This document shows positions 20,019 through 30,459 of a DNA stretch of 64,000 bases, piece by piece (within the stretch, counting starts at the first letter, position 1; every line of letters begins with the position of its first letter). The translations under genes were made by a program, and so were the position numbers. Where the stretch lies: positions 1,445,605 to 1,509,604 of the forward strand of contig UGSS01000002.1 in the NCBI GenBank assembly GCA_900454475.1. Reading direction: 5' to 3'. The notes under the pieces were generated by a model. That model was not told where the DNA came from and did not search any database. It saw only the letters and a list, made by a program, of their open reading frames with translations. The DNA is from [Pasteurella] mairii. Its GTDB lineage: Bacteria; Pseudomonadota; Gammaproteobacteria; Enterobacterales; Pasteurellaceae.

Positions 20019-22178
20019 TTACTTTTCCATGCGGGTAATCAACCAGCAATTGTGAATTTGTTTATTACGCTCAAAATCTAAGGGTAAGGTTTTGGCTGAA
20101 ATTTCCACCGCACTTAACCCCAACGCTTGCAACGCCGCAAAATCCATTTTAAAGCCGCGTTTGTTATTGGAAAAAATCACGCTGCCTGCCGGTTGCAAAA
20201 TACGCTTGAGCTGCCCCAACAATTTAATATGATCACGCTGCACATCCCAACTGTCCTCCATACGTTTGGAGTTGGAAAATGTCGGCGGATCCACAAAAAT
20301 CAAATCAAATTGACGCTCACATTTCTCCAACCATTGCAAACAATCCGCTTGAATTAATTTATGTTGTTTGCCTTGAATATCATTAAGCAATAAATTTTGT
20401 TCCGCCCAATTAAGATAAGTATTGGACATATCAACGGTGGTGGTTGATTTCGCGCCACCAAGTGCGGCCTGTACGGTTGCCGAACCGGTGTAGGCAAATA
20501 AATTGAGAAAATCTTTGCCCTGCGCCATATCACCCACCATTTTACGGGTCAAACGGTGATCAAGAAATAACCCAGTATCCAAATAATCCGTCAAATTCAC
20601 CCACAATTTCGCCCCGTATTCATGCACATAAAAATATTCGCCTTTATTTGCCAATTTTTCGTATTGATTAGTGCCTTTTTGTTTTTGGCGCACTTTTAAA
20701 ATCAACTTATTGGTTTCCACACCGGTCACAGAAAGCGTCGCAGTCACCGCATCCAACAAGCGTTGACGCGCTTTATTTTCATCAATATTTTTCGGTGCCG
20801 CATATTCTTGCACCACAATATGATCCGCGTAGCGATCCACCGCCAAGTTATACTCCGGCAAATCCGCATCATATAAACGATACGCATCAATGCCTTGCTG
20901 CTTTGCCCATTTTTCAATTTTCTTGATATTTTTTTGTAAACGATTAGCAAAATCGACTGCAACAAGGTTTTCTTTTGAAAAAACTAGCGCATTTTCTACC
21001 GCACTTTTATCCTCATTTTGCCCTAAAGTGCGGTCAGAAATTTGATAATTTTTCTGAATACAATCTAACGGACCATTTTTGGCTTTAAATTGACGAAACG
21101 AACGCATTCGCAAACAATCAAGCAAACCTTCTTCGCTACTAAAAATCGATGCATTCCAACCGCCAAATTGCGATTTTAAACGCTGACCAAACACGGAATA
21201 CAAGGCAATCAGCGCCGGCGTCGTACCTAAACGTTCACCATAAGGCGGGTTACAAATCACTGTGCCTTTGTGTTCTGGGCAAGGATTGGTTAACGCCGCC
21301 ACATCGCCTTGTTTCCATTTAATCAAATGTGCGACACCCGCATGTTTGGCATTTTTTTGCGCTTTTTGTAACACTCGATAATCCAAATCAAAACCATAAA
21401 AATGCGCCCGTGGTTCCTGTTGCAACTGCGCTTCGGCTAAAGCAATCGCCTCGCTTTTCACCGCCTCCCACGCCGCTTGGTTATGCCCTTTCCAAAAATC
21501 AAACCCCCAATGTAAACGATGCAATTGGGGTGCAATCTTGGCTTCCATTTGTGCCGCCTCGATTAATAATGTTCCCGAACCGCACATTGGATCAACTAAC
21601 GGTGTGCCTTTTTCCCAACCAGAACGCAACACAATTGCCGCCGCCAAGGTTTCGCGCAAAGGCGCGCTGCCAGTATCCTCGCGATAACCGCGCAAATGCA
21701 GCGCTTCACCACTTAAATCCAAAGAAATCACCAAATCTTCACGATTAAGATAGGCATGAATACGCACATCCGGATATTCTTTATCCACATTTGGACGCGC
21801 TTTGCCTTGACGTTCAAAATAATCCACAATCCCGTCTTTGACTCGCATAGCGCCAAATTGCGTATGGCGAATCTCACGGTTTGTTCCGTTGAAATCCACG
21901 AAAAATGTCACTTTTTCATCAAATTCATTTAACCAACTATGCCCCACCACAGCCGAATACAAATCCAAATCGCTGTAAATTTTGCAATGAATAAGGGGCA
22001 ATAAAATGCGCGAACTTAATCGCGACCACAATAGCGCGCGATACATAATTTCATCATTTGCAACAAAATGGACACCGCCTTGTGCCACTTTACAGTCAGC
22101 TGCACCCAATTCGATTAATTCCGCTTTTAATAACTCTTCAAATCCACGTGCGGTGGTGGCAAAAAATACTTTCATCAT
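20019..22178 (-). CDS. rlmL: Bifunctional 23S rRNA methyltransferase RlmL/RlmK
   Basis: Fused enzyme making m2G2445 and m7G2069 in 23S rRNA. The 719-aa protein has an N-terminal THUMP domain (about 1-160), an RlmL methyltransferase with the SAM motif [16 protein letters not shown] and the catalytic CNPPYGER, then an RlmK domain with [31 protein letters not shown] and [13 protein letters not shown]. Two ATG codons in a row open the frame; either could be used. Three uptake-signal cores lie inside the gene. The gene is alone on its strand. Confidence 0.96.
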   Translation of the reverse strand: MMKVFFATTARGFEELLKAELIELGAADCKVAQGGVHFVANDEIMYRALLWSRLSSRILLPLIHCKIYSDLDLYSAVVGHSWLNEFDEKVTFFVDFNGTNREIRHTQFGAMRVKDGIVDYFERQGKARPNVDKEYPDVRIHAYLNREDLVISLDLSGEALHLRGYREDTGSAPLRETLAAAIVLRSGWEKGTPLVDPMCGSGTLLIEAAQMEAKIAPQLHRLHWGFDFWKGHNQAAWEAVKSEAIALAEAQLQQEPRAHFYGFDLDYRVLQKAQKNAKHAGVAHLIKWKQGDVAALTNPCPEHKGTVICNPPYGERLGTTPALIALYSVFGQRLKSQFGGWNASIFSSEEGLLDCLRMRSFRQFKAKNGPLDCIQKNYQISDRTLGQNEDKSAVENALVFSKENLVAVDFANRLQKNIKKIEKWAKQQGIDAYRLYDADLPEYNLAVDRYADHIVVQEYAAPKNIDENKARQRLLDAVTATLSVTGVETNKLILKVRQKQKGTNQYEKLANKGEYFYVHEYGAKLWVNLTDYLDTGLFLDHRLTRKMVGDMAQGKDFLNLFAYTGSATVQAALGGAKSTTTVDMSNTYLNWAEQNLLLNDIQGKQHKLIQADCLQWLEKCERQFDLIFVDPPTFSNSKRMEDSWDVQRDHIKLLGQLKRILQPAGSVIFSNNKRGFKMDFAALQALGLSAVEISAKTLPLDFERNKQIHNCWLITRMEK

Positions 22179-22270
22179 ATTTCGTTAATTAATAAATAAA
22201 ATTTGGCGGAATTATAACAGATATGAAAAATTTGTATGTAACGACAAGAATATTTTTACCCAGAAAACAA

Positions 22271-22298
22271 AAATACGGTGATGTTCACCGTATTTTTT
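22271..22298. terminator. Bidirectional terminator past znuA
   Basis: AAATACGGTG (22271-22280) pairs perfectly with CACCGTATTT (22286-22295), flanked by A-rich sequence on the left and T-run on the right. It follows znuA on the minus strand after about 90 bases. Confidence 0.75.
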
Positions 22299-22385
22299 CA
22301 TTAGCCACAAAATATGTACAATACAATTTTTGCTGCTCGCTTAAATTTCTCACCGAGATATAAAGAAATAACGCTCCTTTAACGA

Positions 22386-23399
22386 TTATTTCAAGCAGTT
22401 ATAGTAACTATCTGCAGTAAATTGTAAAAATTTAGCATACGAATTCTTACCTAAATCTACTGGTCCACCCATTGGATCTAACATCCCCACCTTAACTCCG
22501 GTGCCCTTACTTAAGCTTTCTACTACTTTAGGTGTAAATTGCGGTTCAGCAAACAGACATTGTACTTGATGTTCATCTATTTCTTGCTTAATTTTAGTGA
22601 GTTTTTTTGCTCCTGGCGCTACTAATGGGTTAATAGTGAAAGCGCCTTTTTGATTGAGCTTATAAGCCGCATTAAAATAAGTATATCCATCATGGAATAC
22701 ATAAAAACCTTTATCACGTACTGGAGCCAATTGCTGATTAATTTTGTCATTTTGCTCTGCTAAAGTGCGGTTAAATTCCGCTAAATTTTTTGCAATCACA
22801 TCTTTTTTATTTGGATAAAGTTGAGCCAATTTATCCGCTAAATGATTAGCAGCAATTTGACTAATTTTTGGTGAATACCAAACATGCCAATTAGTTTCTA
22901 ATGCACCATGTGCATCATGGTGGTCATGGTCATGGTCATGGTCATGGTCATGGTCATGGTCATGGTCATGGTCATGGTCATGGTCATGGTCATGGTCATG
23001 GTCATGGTCATGGTCACCATGATGATGGTGGTGGTGATGTTCTCCTTTCAATAACATATCTTCGGTCACATCAGAAAATTTAGCAATAGTGAGTACTTTT
23101 GCTGGCTCAACATCTTGAGAAATATTTTTTTCCAAAAAAGCGTCTACATCTTCTCCAATCCATAAAATCAAATCAGCCGATTTCACTTTTTGAATATCTG
23201 AAGGCTTTAAGCTGTAATCATGTGGAGAGGCTCCAGCAGGTACTAATACTTGCGTATCTGTTACGCCATCAGCAATTGAAGAGGCAATAAAACCTAGTGG
23301 TTTTATAGATGTCAATATTGTGGCACTAGCCATACCGGAAAATGAAATTACAACACTGGCAAGTGCTGCTTTTTTAAAAAGCTTGCTTAAATCAGTCAT
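22386..23399 (-). CDS. znuA: Zinc ABC transporter substrate-binding protein ZnuA with expanded His-Asp repeat
   Basis: Periplasmic zinc-binding protein of the ZnuABC importer. The 337-aa precursor has a signal peptide (about residues 1-26), zinc ligands in GASPHDYSL, NWHVWYSP and VFHDGYTYF, and a C-terminal Cys pair (VQCLFAE and YYNCLK). Between residues about 120 and 165 lies a His/Asp-rich loop: a run of His followed by an alternating Asp-His stretch encoded by 16 hexamers. Such loops gather zinc ions in relatives. znuB and znuC are not adjacent. A Fur/Zur-like palindrome sits just upstream. Confidence 0.95.
   Translation of the reverse strand: MTDLSKLFKKAALASVVISFSGMASATILTSIKPLGFIASSIADGVTDTQVLVPAGASPHDYSLKPSDIQKVKSADLILWIGEDVDAFLEKNISQDVEPAKVLTIAKFSDVTEDMLLKGEHHHHHHHGDHDHDHDHDHDHDHDHDHDHDHDHDHDHDHDHHDAHGALETNWHVWYSPKISQIAANHLADKLAQLYPNKKDVIAKNLAEFNRTLAEQNDKINQQLAPVRDKGFYVFHDGYTYFNAAYKLNQKGAFTINPLVAPGAKKLTKIKQEIDEHQVQCLFAEPQFTPKVVESLSKGTGVKVGMLDPMGGPVDLGKNSYAKFLQFTADSYYNCLK
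22921..23016. repeat. 16 tandem copies of TGGTCA inside znuA
   Basis: A perfect 6-bp repeat, 96 bases long, encodes the alternating His-Asp segment of ZnuA on the minus strand. Because the unit is two codons, gain or loss of copies changes loop length without a frameshift. Confidence 0.95.
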
Positions 23400-23415
23400 A
23401 ATATAACCTTAATAT

Positions 23416-23430
23416 TGAGAATAATTACCA
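23416..23430. promoter_or_regulatory. Fur/Zur-like operator before znuA
   Basis: TGAGAATAATTACCA matches the Fur 7-1-7 palindrome TGATAAT-N-ATTATCA at 12 of the 14 defined positions. It lies 17 bases upstream of the znuA start. A zinc-responsive Fur family member is the likely ligand because of the gene it precedes, but the sequence alone cannot tell Fur from Zur. Confidence 0.45.
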
Positions 23431-23436
23431 AGAGCA

Positions 23437-23480
23437 GATAGCCTACTCCTTTTTAAGTTAAAAGGCTATCTTTTTTTTTA
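23437..23480. repeat. Hairpin between the sulfatase-fold gene and znuA
   Basis: GATAGCC (about 23438-23444) pairs with GGCTATC (23464-23470), followed on the plus strand by a T-run. Both flanking genes are on the minus strand, so the T-run is on the wrong side for ending the upstream gene; the structure would form in the znuA leader if transcription starts beyond it. Confidence 0.4.
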
Positions 23481-23504
23481 TCAAAAAAAAACATATTTTG
23501 ATGA

Positions 23505-25385
23505 TTACTTATGTAAAACCCATTGGTTTGCCTTTATCAGCTTATCAGCATATTGAATTTTGAGTTTAGCTTGTTTGAGTTCCTCTAAATCCTGTGTTTT
23601 TCGTTCCTTGGAATTTAACAAAATCCCACTTTCATTAAATTCAATCCAAGCCGTTGGCGTAATTAATCCAACTGTGTCGCCATGATTGACCATCACAAAT
23701 GGACTGGCTTCGCCGGAAAATAAAGAGCGTCCAAAAGTGGAAATCGGTTGCTGAAAACCTAACAAATCCATAATGGACGGGAATAAATCATATTGCGACG
23801 CCAGTTCTTTGTTATGCCCCGGCGCTAAAGAACCATCTGGCGTAAAAATAATTAATGGAATATGGAAACGTTTTAATAAATCGTCATCCGGCTTGGCATT
23901 TAAGGTATGATCCGCTGAAAAAATAAAAATCGTATTGCGATACCAATCTTGTTTTTCCGCTTCTTGCATAAATTGTTGCAACGCCCAATCGCTGTATTTT
24001 AAGGTGTTCAAAAACCCGTTTTCGCTTTGGCTGTCGTGCGGGTAAACCTCAAATTCCTCGCCGATTTTCGGAAAAGGTTCGTGGGTTGTACCGGTAAACA
24101 TAAAGGAAAAGAACGGTTTATTCGGCTGCCCTTCACTTAATTTGCGCACAAAAAATTGTAATGCATCATAATCCCAACCAAAGCGCGGTTGTTCTTGCGG
24201 ATAGTTTTTCAATAATGGTACATCTTCTTTTCCGTAGTATTCTTTAAAACCCAACGCATGGGCAACTCCATTCATGTGGAATGAACGCCGCTCGGAAGAT
24301 TGCATCATTACCGTGCGATAATGGTGTTGATCAGCAATATCGGCAATACGACTCATATCTGTCAATTCCAGCCCAAAGCCCAAGGTGGGTTGATTTTGTA
24401 ACGCCGGTACAGAAGATAAAATTGCTTGAATTCCAATGATACTACGCTGCCCCGCCGCATAATAATTATCCCACACTTGAGAACGCGAAATAAGGCTATC
24501 CATAAATGGTGTCACGCCATAATGCCCGCCACTTAATCCGTCAATATATTTATAGCTCCAACTTTCCAGTAAAATTAACACGATATTTTTACCGGTCGGT
24601 TGCTGAACTTGGCTTTGCCAACGAAAAATATTTGGATTTTGTTGTGCAAACTCGTTTAACTCCTGCGCTGAAACATATTCAAGCGTATCTTGATTTAAAC
24701 GATTTCGACTTTCTCGATAGGTCACATAAGCAGGATTAAGCGCCAAATTTGCCTGTTGCAATTTTCCGCCGCTAAACGCATCACTCATATTGATCGGTCG
24801 TCCACTGAAAATAATGCCGCGAAATAAAATCACATACAGCAATACTAAACCAACCCAATAGAGCCATTTCAGCGCGACAGATTGATTTAGGCGAATGCCA
24901 CGCTGTGCTGGCGCAAGCACAAAGCGATACCAAATGACAACGCCCAACCCTAAAAATGCCATCCCGATCAAGGTCGTGGTTAATCTTGAACTAAAAGCGA
25001 TTTCCCACATGGCGCCTTGGTCCGCGCTTAAATTTAAAATTTCAGCGCCAATATGGCGTTGAACCTCACCAAAATAGCTAATATCAGCGATATAGTAGGC
25101 AAAAAGGACAAATAAAATAATGCCACTCAACCAAGTTGCTACTAGACGAACCCACGTATGCTGAATAATTTTAAATGGGAAACTCAATACCGCTAACATG
25201 GGAACACATGCCAGCATAACCGTTGCACTATCAAACTGTACACCTTTGATAAAGCTCATCAGAATGTCATTAAGCGTTAACGCCCGAAAAGTGTCATAAT
25301 GGACAATATAAAAACCCAAACGACAAACAAAGAAGCCGAGTAACGCAAATAAAATAATGCGAATAGGCAACATAAAACTCGTCAT
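23505..25385 (-). CDS. LTA synthase-like sulfatase-family membrane protein
   Basis: A 626-aa inner-membrane enzyme of the alkaline-phosphatase superfamily, related to lipoteichoic acid synthase and phosphoglycerol/phosphoethanolamine transferases. Five membrane segments fill about residues 1-200. The large periplasmic domain has the metal-binding NIVLILLESWS, a GQRSIIGIQAI segment where the nucleophilic Thr/Ser is expected, and FIFSADHTLNAKP. I infer transfer of a head group onto lipopolysaccharide or an oligosaccharide, but the substrate cannot be read from sequence. It stands upstream of znuA on the same strand with a 105-base gap. Confidence 0.85.
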   Translation of the reverse strand: MTSFMLPIRIILFALLGFFVCRLGFYIVHYDTFRALTLNDILMSFIKGVQFDSATVMLACVPMLAVLSFPFKIIQHTWVRLVATWLSGIILFVLFAYYIADISYFGEVQRHIGAEILNLSADQGAMWEIAFSSRLTTTLIGMAFLGLGVVIWYRFVLAPAQRGIRLNQSVALKWLYWVGLVLLYVILFRGIIFSGRPINMSDAFSGGKLQQANLALNPAYVTYRESRNRLNQDTLEYVSAQELNEFAQQNPNIFRWQSQVQQPTGKNIVLILLESWSYKYIDGLSGGHYGVTPFMDSLISRSQVWDNYYAAGQRSIIGIQAILSSVPALQNQPTLGFGLELTDMSRIADIADQHHYRTVMMQSSERRSFHMNGVAHALGFKEYYGKEDVPLLKNYPQEQPRFGWDYDALQFFVRKLSEGQPNKPFFSFMFTGTTHEPFPKIGEEFEVYPHDSQSENGFLNTLKYSDWALQQFMQEAEKQDWYRNTIFIFSADHTLNAKPDDDLLKRFHIPLIIFTPDGSLAPGHNKELASQYDLFPSIMDLLGFQQPISTFGRSLFSGEASPFVMVNHGDTVGLITPTAWIEFNESGILLNSKERKTQDLEELKQAKLKIQYADKLIKANQWVLHK

Positions 25386-25883
25386 AAAACGATTAACCTC
25401 CGAATAGTTTTCTTTATTTCTACTTCATCATGAGATTATTATTTTCTTGAAAGTAGAAAATGGTATAAAAGAGAGCGCCTTATTTGACCAACCACAAAGA
25501 ATAATGCTCACGTAACAATAAATCAAGTTCAAACTTAATACGTTTAGTCGCATTACTTTTTAGTTAGCATATAATTTTATGATTGACTTATTCGTTTGAG
25601 TGTAACGGACATTTTTATGCAAAATATTGCCCTTTATTGTCGCGCACTTACTTGCGCCAATTGGAGGTGATGGTCATCCAGCAAAGTTAGATAAATTCGC
25701 TACAAGATACGCCAAAACCTCCTCAAAAATCACCGCACTTTTCGTTTCCTTAAGCATCACCTCTCTCAAAATTACTTATGAACAGATAAATTTTTTACGT
25801 AAGGGCTATTAATTTTTTAGGAACTGATTTAAAATTTCGCAATTTTTAAATTTTCCACACAATAAAAAATAAAGAGGCAGAGA
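25386..25883. other. Gene-poor interval between the sulfatase-fold gene and upp
   Basis: 498 bases without a gene I can support. A TATAAT is at 25570-25575. A short plus-strand frame at 25618 (MQNIALYCRALTCANWR, then stop) has five residues, ALYCR, like the start of the rRNA methyltransferase RlmM and may be the stub of a lost gene. One uptake signal is at 25732-25740. The RBS of upp (AAGAGGCAGAG) closes the interval. Confidence 0.3.
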
Positions 25884-26510
25884 ATGAAAATTGTTGAAGT
25901 TAATCATCCGTTAGTTAAACATAAATTGGGCTTGATGCGCGCCGCCGACATCAGCACCAAACACTTTCGTGAATTAGCCACTGAAGTAGGTAGCTTATTG
26001 ACCTATGAAGCGACTGCCGATTTAGAAATAGAAAAAGTGATCATTGACGGTTGGTGTGGAGCGGTGGAAATCGATCGCATCAAAGGGAAAAAAGTCACGG
26101 TTGTGCCGATTTTGCGTGCAGGTCTTGGCATGATGGACGGCGTTTTGGAACATATTCCAAGCGCGCGCATTAGCGTGGTTGGGATGTATCGTGACGAAGA
26201 AACCTTGGAACCGGTACCTTATTTCCAAAAATTAGCCAGCGATTTAGATGAACGTTTGGCTATCGTGGTTGACCCAATGTTGGCAACCGGCGGTTCTATG
26301 ATTGCTACCATTGATTTATTAAAACAACGCGGTTGCCAACATTTTAAAATTTTAGTTTTGGTTGCCGCACCAGAAGGAATTGCCGCCCTTGAAAAAGCGC
26401 ATCCTGACGTCGAATTATATACCGCATCCGTTGATCAACACCTAAATGACCAAGGTTATATTATCCCGGGTTTAGGTGATGCGGGTGACAAGATTTTTGG
26501 AACAAAGTAA
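25884..26510 (+). CDS. upp: Uracil phosphoribosyltransferase
   Basis: Makes UMP from uracil and PRPP for pyrimidine salvage. The 208-aa protein has the family start [18 protein letters not shown], the PRPP loop [19 protein letters not shown] and the uracil-binding C-terminus [18 protein letters not shown]. It is followed by a terminator hairpin and then uraA and hda, the same order as in E. coli upp-uraA-hda. Confidence 0.97.
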   Translation: MKIVEVNHPLVKHKLGLMRAADISTKHFRELATEVGSLLTYEATADLEIEKVIIDGWCGAVEIDRIKGKKVTVVPILRAGLGMMDGVLEHIPSARISVVGMYRDEETLEPVPYFQKLASDLDERLAIVVDPMLATGGSMIATIDLLKQRGCQHFKILVLVAAPEGIAALEKAHPDVELYTASVDQHLNDQGYIIPGLGDAGDKIFGTK

Positions 26511-26520
26511 TCCCAAAAAT

Positions 26521-26547
26521 AAAGCGGCAATGTTGCCGCTTTTTTTC
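26521..26547 (+). terminator. Terminator between upp and uraA
   Basis: AGCGGCAA (26523-26530) pairs with TTGCCGCT (26533-26540) followed by seven T. An uptake-signal core (26571-26579) lies between it and uraA. It would limit read-through from upp. Confidence 0.8.
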
Positions 26548-26612
26548 CGTGCGATTTCGTTTAAAAACGGACCGCACTTTCAAGTTAATTCAGACAGCGA
26601 GTTGAAACTTAA

Positions 26613-27863
26613 ATGACAGAAAAAATTGAAATCTCTGCACCAATTGAGGTGCAAAGCAAAGCGAAACAGGCGTTTGTTGGTTTGCAAATGTTATTCGTCG
26701 CCTTCGGCGCCCTCGTTTTAGTCCCATTAATTACTGGTTTAGATACTAATACCGCATTACTCACCGCCGGTATCGGGACATTGCTTTTCCAACTTTGTAC
26801 CGGCAAACAAGTACCGATTTTCCTTGCTTCTTCCTTTGCTTTTATCGCGCCAATTCAGTATGGCGTTGCTACTTGGGGAATTGCAGTCACTATGGGGGGC
26901 TTGGTTTGTACTGGGTTTGTCTATCTTGCATTAAGCACCTTAGTGAAACTCAAAGGCGCCGGTGTGTTGCAAAAAATCTTCCCGCCAATTGTCGTCGGTC
27001 CAGTCATTATTATTATCGGGATGGGGCTTGCGCCCGTCGCGGTCGATATGGCATTAGGCAAAAATAGCAACTACGAATACAACGATGCGGTATTGGTTTC
27101 AATGGTTACTCTATTAACCACATTATGCGTAGCGGTTTTCTCTAAAGGCATGATGAAACTTATCCCGATTATGTTCGGTATTATGGTGGGCTATGTGTTA
27201 TGTCTATTCCTTGGACTGATTAATTTCCAACCAGTTTTGGATGCCCCCTGGTTCAGCCTACCGAAAATCACAACGCCGGAATTTAAACTGGAAGCCATTT
27301 TATATTTACTCCCTATCGCTATCGCACCGGCGGTAGAACACGTGGGCGGTATTATGGCAATCAGCTCCGTCACCGGAAAAGATTTCCTCAAAAAACCAGG
27401 CTTACATCGCACCTTATTGGGTGACGGTATCGCCACTTCAGCTGCCTCCTTGCTCGGCGGTCCACCAAATACCACTTACGCGGAAGTAACTGGCGCGGTC
27501 ATGTTAACCCGTAACTTTAACCCCAACATCATGACTTGGGCGGCAGTTTGGGCGATTGCCATTTCCTTCTGCGGAAAAGTCGGCGCGTTCTTATCCACCA
27601 TCCCAACGATCGTGATGGGGGGTATCATGATGTTGGTTTTCGGATCTATTGCGGTAGTCGGTATGAGTACGCTGATTCGTGGCAAAGTTGATGTCACCGA
27701 AGCGCGTAATCTGTGCATTATTTCTGTGGTCATGACCTTTGGGATCGGCGGAATGTTCGTCAACTTTGGCGAAGTTTCCTTAAAAGGCATTAGCTTATGT
27801 GCCGTCGTCGCCATTATCCTAAACTTAATTTTACCACCAGCAAAAAATCAAATGGAAGATTAA
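26613..27863 (+). CDS. uraA: Uracil:proton symporter UraA
   Basis: Inner-membrane uracil permease of the nucleobase-ascorbate transporter family, 416 aa with about 14 hydrophobic segments. The substrate-site motif AIAPAVEHVGGIMAISSVTGKDF (Glu and His) and the GPPNTTYAEVTGAV motif are clear. It supplies uracil to the Upp enzyme encoded just upstream. No unusual features. Confidence 0.96.
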   Translation: MTEKIEISAPIEVQSKAKQAFVGLQMLFVAFGALVLVPLITGLDTNTALLTAGIGTLLFQLCTGKQVPIFLASSFAFIAPIQYGVATWGIAVTMGGLVCTGFVYLALSTLVKLKGAGVLQKIFPPIVVGPVIIIIGMGLAPVAVDMALGKNSNYEYNDAVLVSMVTLLTTLCVAVFSKGMMKLIPIMFGIMVGYVLCLFLGLINFQPVLDAPWFSLPKITTPEFKLEAILYLLPIAIAPAVEHVGGIMAISSVTGKDFLKKPGLHRTLLGDGIATSAASLLGGPPNTTYAEVTGAVMLTRNFNPNIMTWAAVWAIAISFCGKVGAFLSTIPTIVMGGIMMLVFGSIAVVGMSTLIRGKVDVTEARNLCIISVVMTFGIGGMFVNFGEVSLKGISLCAVVAIILNLILPPAKNQMED

Positions 27864-27873
27864 TTTTTAAACA

Positions 27874-27909
27874 AAAAACAGAGATAGGCTTGCTTATCTC
27901 TGTTTTTTT
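27874..27909 (+). terminator. Terminator behind uraA
   Basis: AACAGAGATA pairs with TATCTCTGTT over an 8-base loop, followed by a run of T. It lies about 40 bases before the hda start. Confidence 0.85.
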
Positions 27910-27952
27910 CGTATATGCTAATCACAACTTTGTTCACCGCAGGATATTTTCG

Positions 27953-28651
27953 TTGTTAAATTCACAGCTCACATTGCCAATTCATCAACTTGATGATGAA
28001 ACCCTTGATAATTTTTATGCGGATAACAATCAGTTATTGCTCAATTCACTGCATAAAAATTTTGAGCAATTACAACAACCTATCTTTTATTTATGGGGCG
28101 AAAAAGGCTGTGGCAAAAGCCATATTTTAAAAGGTTCCATCAATTATTTTTTACAACGCCAACGCCCGGCGCTGTATGTGCCACTTAGCAAATCTCGCTA
28201 TTTTTCACCGGCAGTTCTGGATAATTTAGAATATCAAGATCTGATTTGTTTGGATGATCTACAGGTAGTCATCGGGGATGATGAATGGGAATTGGCAATT
28301 TTTGATTTAATCAACCGCCTGCGGGAAACGGGAAATGCCTTGTTGCTGATAAGTGCGGATCAATCGCCAAATTCACTGCCCATTCACCTGCCAGATCTCG
28401 CCTCACGTTTATCTTGGGGCGAAATTTATCAAATGGCGCCGTTAAGTGAAGCGCAAATGGTTACCGTATTAAAACAAAACGCCTACGCGCGTGGCATTGA
28501 ACTGCCCGACGAAAGCGCAATGTTTTTGCTAAAACGTCTAGATCGTGATATGACTACTCTTTTTAGCGCGTTACAAGAATTGGATAAAGCCTCTTTGCAA
28601 GCACAACGCAAATTGACCATCCCTTTCGTTAAAGAAATTCTCCAATTGTAA
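27953..28651 (+). CDS. hda: DnaA-related regulatory inactivator Hda
   Basis: AAA+ protein that, with the beta clamp, promotes ATP hydrolysis by DnaA and prevents re-initiation. The frame stays open far upstream but no ATG fits; a TTG at 27953 with AGGA at 27941-27944 starts MLNSQLTLPIHQL, which contains the QLxLPI clamp-binding motif at the extreme N-terminus. This gives 232 aa, the usual length. Walker A is GEKGCGKSH and Walker B LICLDDLQ; sensor II region LLKRLDRDMTTLF is at the end. Confidence 0.9.
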   Translation: MLNSQLTLPIHQLDDETLDNFYADNNQLLLNSLHKNFEQLQQPIFYLWGEKGCGKSHILKGSINYFLQRQRPALYVPLSKSRYFSPAVLDNLEYQDLICLDDLQVVIGDDEWELAIFDLINRLRETGNALLLISADQSPNSLPIHLPDLASRLSWGEIYQMAPLSEAQMVTVLKQNAYARGIELPDESAMFLLKRLDRDMTTLFSALQELDKASLQAQRKLTIPFVKEILQL

Positions 28652-28692
28652 AAGTGCGGTCAAAAATTTCTCTTTTTACGACCGCACTTTTA
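28651..28692. terminator. Inverted uptake-signal pair, bidirectional terminator of hda and der
   Basis: AAAGTGCGGTC (28651-28661) and GACCGCACTTT (28680-28690) form an 11-bp stem between two convergent genes, with T-rich sequence on both sides. The left arm starts at the hda stop codon and the right arm ends 5 bases before the der stop. Confidence 0.8.
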
Positions 28693-28695
28693 TAT

Positions 28696-30204
28696 CTATC
28701 TTTTTGATTTTTTAATAAATTTCATCAAACGTTTACGCTTACGCAATTGATTTGGTGTCAATTTATTGCGACGTCCAGCAAACGGATTATTGCCCTCTTG
28801 GAATAAAATCCGAATTGGCGAACCGATAATTTTTAAACTGCGACGATAATAATTAGACAAATAGCGTTTATAACTATCCGGTAAACGTTCCATCTGATTG
28901 CCGTGAATTACAATAATCGGTGGATTATAACCGCCCGGATGGGCATATTTTAATTTAATGCGACGTCCACTCACCATTGGCGGTTGATGCTCATCGGTTG
29001 CCATTTGCAAAATACGAGTGAGCATTGAGGTGGTCATTTTTTGCGTCGCACAAGCATAAGCCTCTTGGATGGATTCAAATAAATTTCCCACACCGCTACC
29101 ATGTAAGGCAGAAATAAAATGCACGCGTGCAAAATCAATAAAGTCCAAACGACGATCCAGCTCAGATTTTATCCGATCTTTCACCTCTTGATCCAATCCA
29201 TCCCATTTATTGACCACAATGACCAAAGAACGTCCCGCATTCAAAATAAACCCAAGTAGCGACAAATCTTGATCCGACACGCCTTCGCGTGCATCAATGG
29301 TCAGCAATACCACGTTGGCATCTTGAATAGCTTGTAAGGTTTTAATTACAGAGAATTTTTCTACCGCTAAATGCACTTTTCCGCGCTTACGCACGCCAGC
29401 AGTATCAATAATGGTGTAAGCCTGCCCATCACGCTCCATCGGAATATAAATGCTATCGCGCGTCGTTCCCGGCAAGTCATACACTACCACGCGTTCTTCG
29501 CCTAAAATACGATTGGTTAAGGTCGATTTGCCCACATTCGGACGTCCAACAATGGCAATTTTAATATTTTTATCATCCTCTTCCAACTGTTCTTCCGCCA
29601 AGGCTTCATCCAACAATTGTGTATCTTCTGCATTATCAAAATCGAAATCCTGATCCCATTCATCTTGCGATTCTTCCTCAATTTCCACCGCACTTTGGAC
29701 CATTTTTTCCGCCAATGGTGCTAATACCTGCTCCATTAACACGGTCACACCACGCCCTTGTGCCGCAGCAATTTGCGCAATCTCGCCCAATCCTAATTGG
29801 TAAAATTCCGCACAATGGGAATCAGCATCAATTCCATCGGTTTTATTTGCCACTACCACCGTTGTTTTATGTTGACGTTGACGTAAATAATTGGCAATGC
29901 CAATATCTGCCGACGTGAGACCAGCGCGCGCATCAACTAAAAATAACACTATATCCGCTTCCTCAATCGCCAACAGCGACTGTTCCGCCATTTTCTCCTC
30001 AACACCTTCTTCCGTACCGTCAATCCCACCGGTATCAATCACAATAAAATCATAACCGGCAACATTGGCTTGACCATACTTGCGATCCCGAGTCAATCCC
30101 GGAAAATCCGCCACCAACGCATCACGCGTGCGAGTTAACCGATTGAATAACGTCGATTTTCCCACATTCGGGCGACCGACAAGAGCAACTACTGGCGTTG
30201 TCAT
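28696..30204 (-). CDS. der: GTPase Der (EngA), 50S ribosome assembly
   Basis: Essential GTPase with two consecutive G domains. The first P-loop GRPNVGKST is at about 10-18, the second at about 220-228; the switch motifs DTGG and DTAG and the NKTDG/NKWDG specificity motifs are present for each. An acidic linker (about 175-210, [16 protein letters not shown] and EEQLEED) joins them, and the KH-like domain with a basic tail follows. It is 502 aa, within the usual range. One uptake signal lies within the linker region. Confidence 0.97.
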   Translation of the reverse strand: MTTPVVALVGRPNVGKSTLFNRLTRTRDALVADFPGLTRDRKYGQANVAGYDFIVIDTGGIDGTEEGVEEKMAEQSLLAIEEADIVLFLVDARAGLTSADIGIANYLRQRQHKTTVVVANKTDGIDADSHCAEFYQLGLGEIAQIAAAQGRGVTVLMEQVLAPLAEKMVQSAVEIEEESQDEWDQDFDFDNAEDTQLLDEALAEEQLEEDDKNIKIAIVGRPNVGKSTLTNRILGEERVVVYDLPGTTRDSIYIPMERDGQAYTIIDTAGVRKRGKVHLAVEKFSVIKTLQAIQDANVVLLTIDAREGVSDQDLSLLGFILNAGRSLVIVVNKWDGLDQEVKDRIKSELDRRLDFIDFARVHFISALHGSGVGNLFESIQEAYACATQKMTTSMLTRILQMATDEHQPPMVSGRRIKLKYAHPGGYNPPIIVIHGNQMERLPDSYKRYLSNYYRRSLKIIGSPIRILFQEGNNPFAGRRNKLTPNQLRKRKRLMKFIKKSKR

Positions 30205-30459
30205 AAAAAACCTCTATTCGTCAAATTGGAGCAAATTTTCTCCAATATTTAAAAATGTGCGCCATTATAGCGGATTTTACCTCGGATGAGAAATGCAATA
30301 CCCATATTAACAAGGTTTAATTTTCTAAATCACAAACAACGCGCCTTTGAACGGTACGGAAAATTTAAGTCATTGTGCAAAATATGGTAAATTTTTTATT
30401 CTATTTTCAACAATCTGCATTTTTTTTCAGCAATTAATCATATTTTTTACAAACAACCG

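Noticed and set aside
22901-23083. Gly-His repeat frame on the plus strand opposite znuA
   Set aside because: It is only the antisense reading of the TGGTCA repeat within the clear znuA gene.
25627-25812. 61-codon plus-strand frame before upp
   Set aside because: No ribosome binding site, contains an uptake signal and no conserved features.
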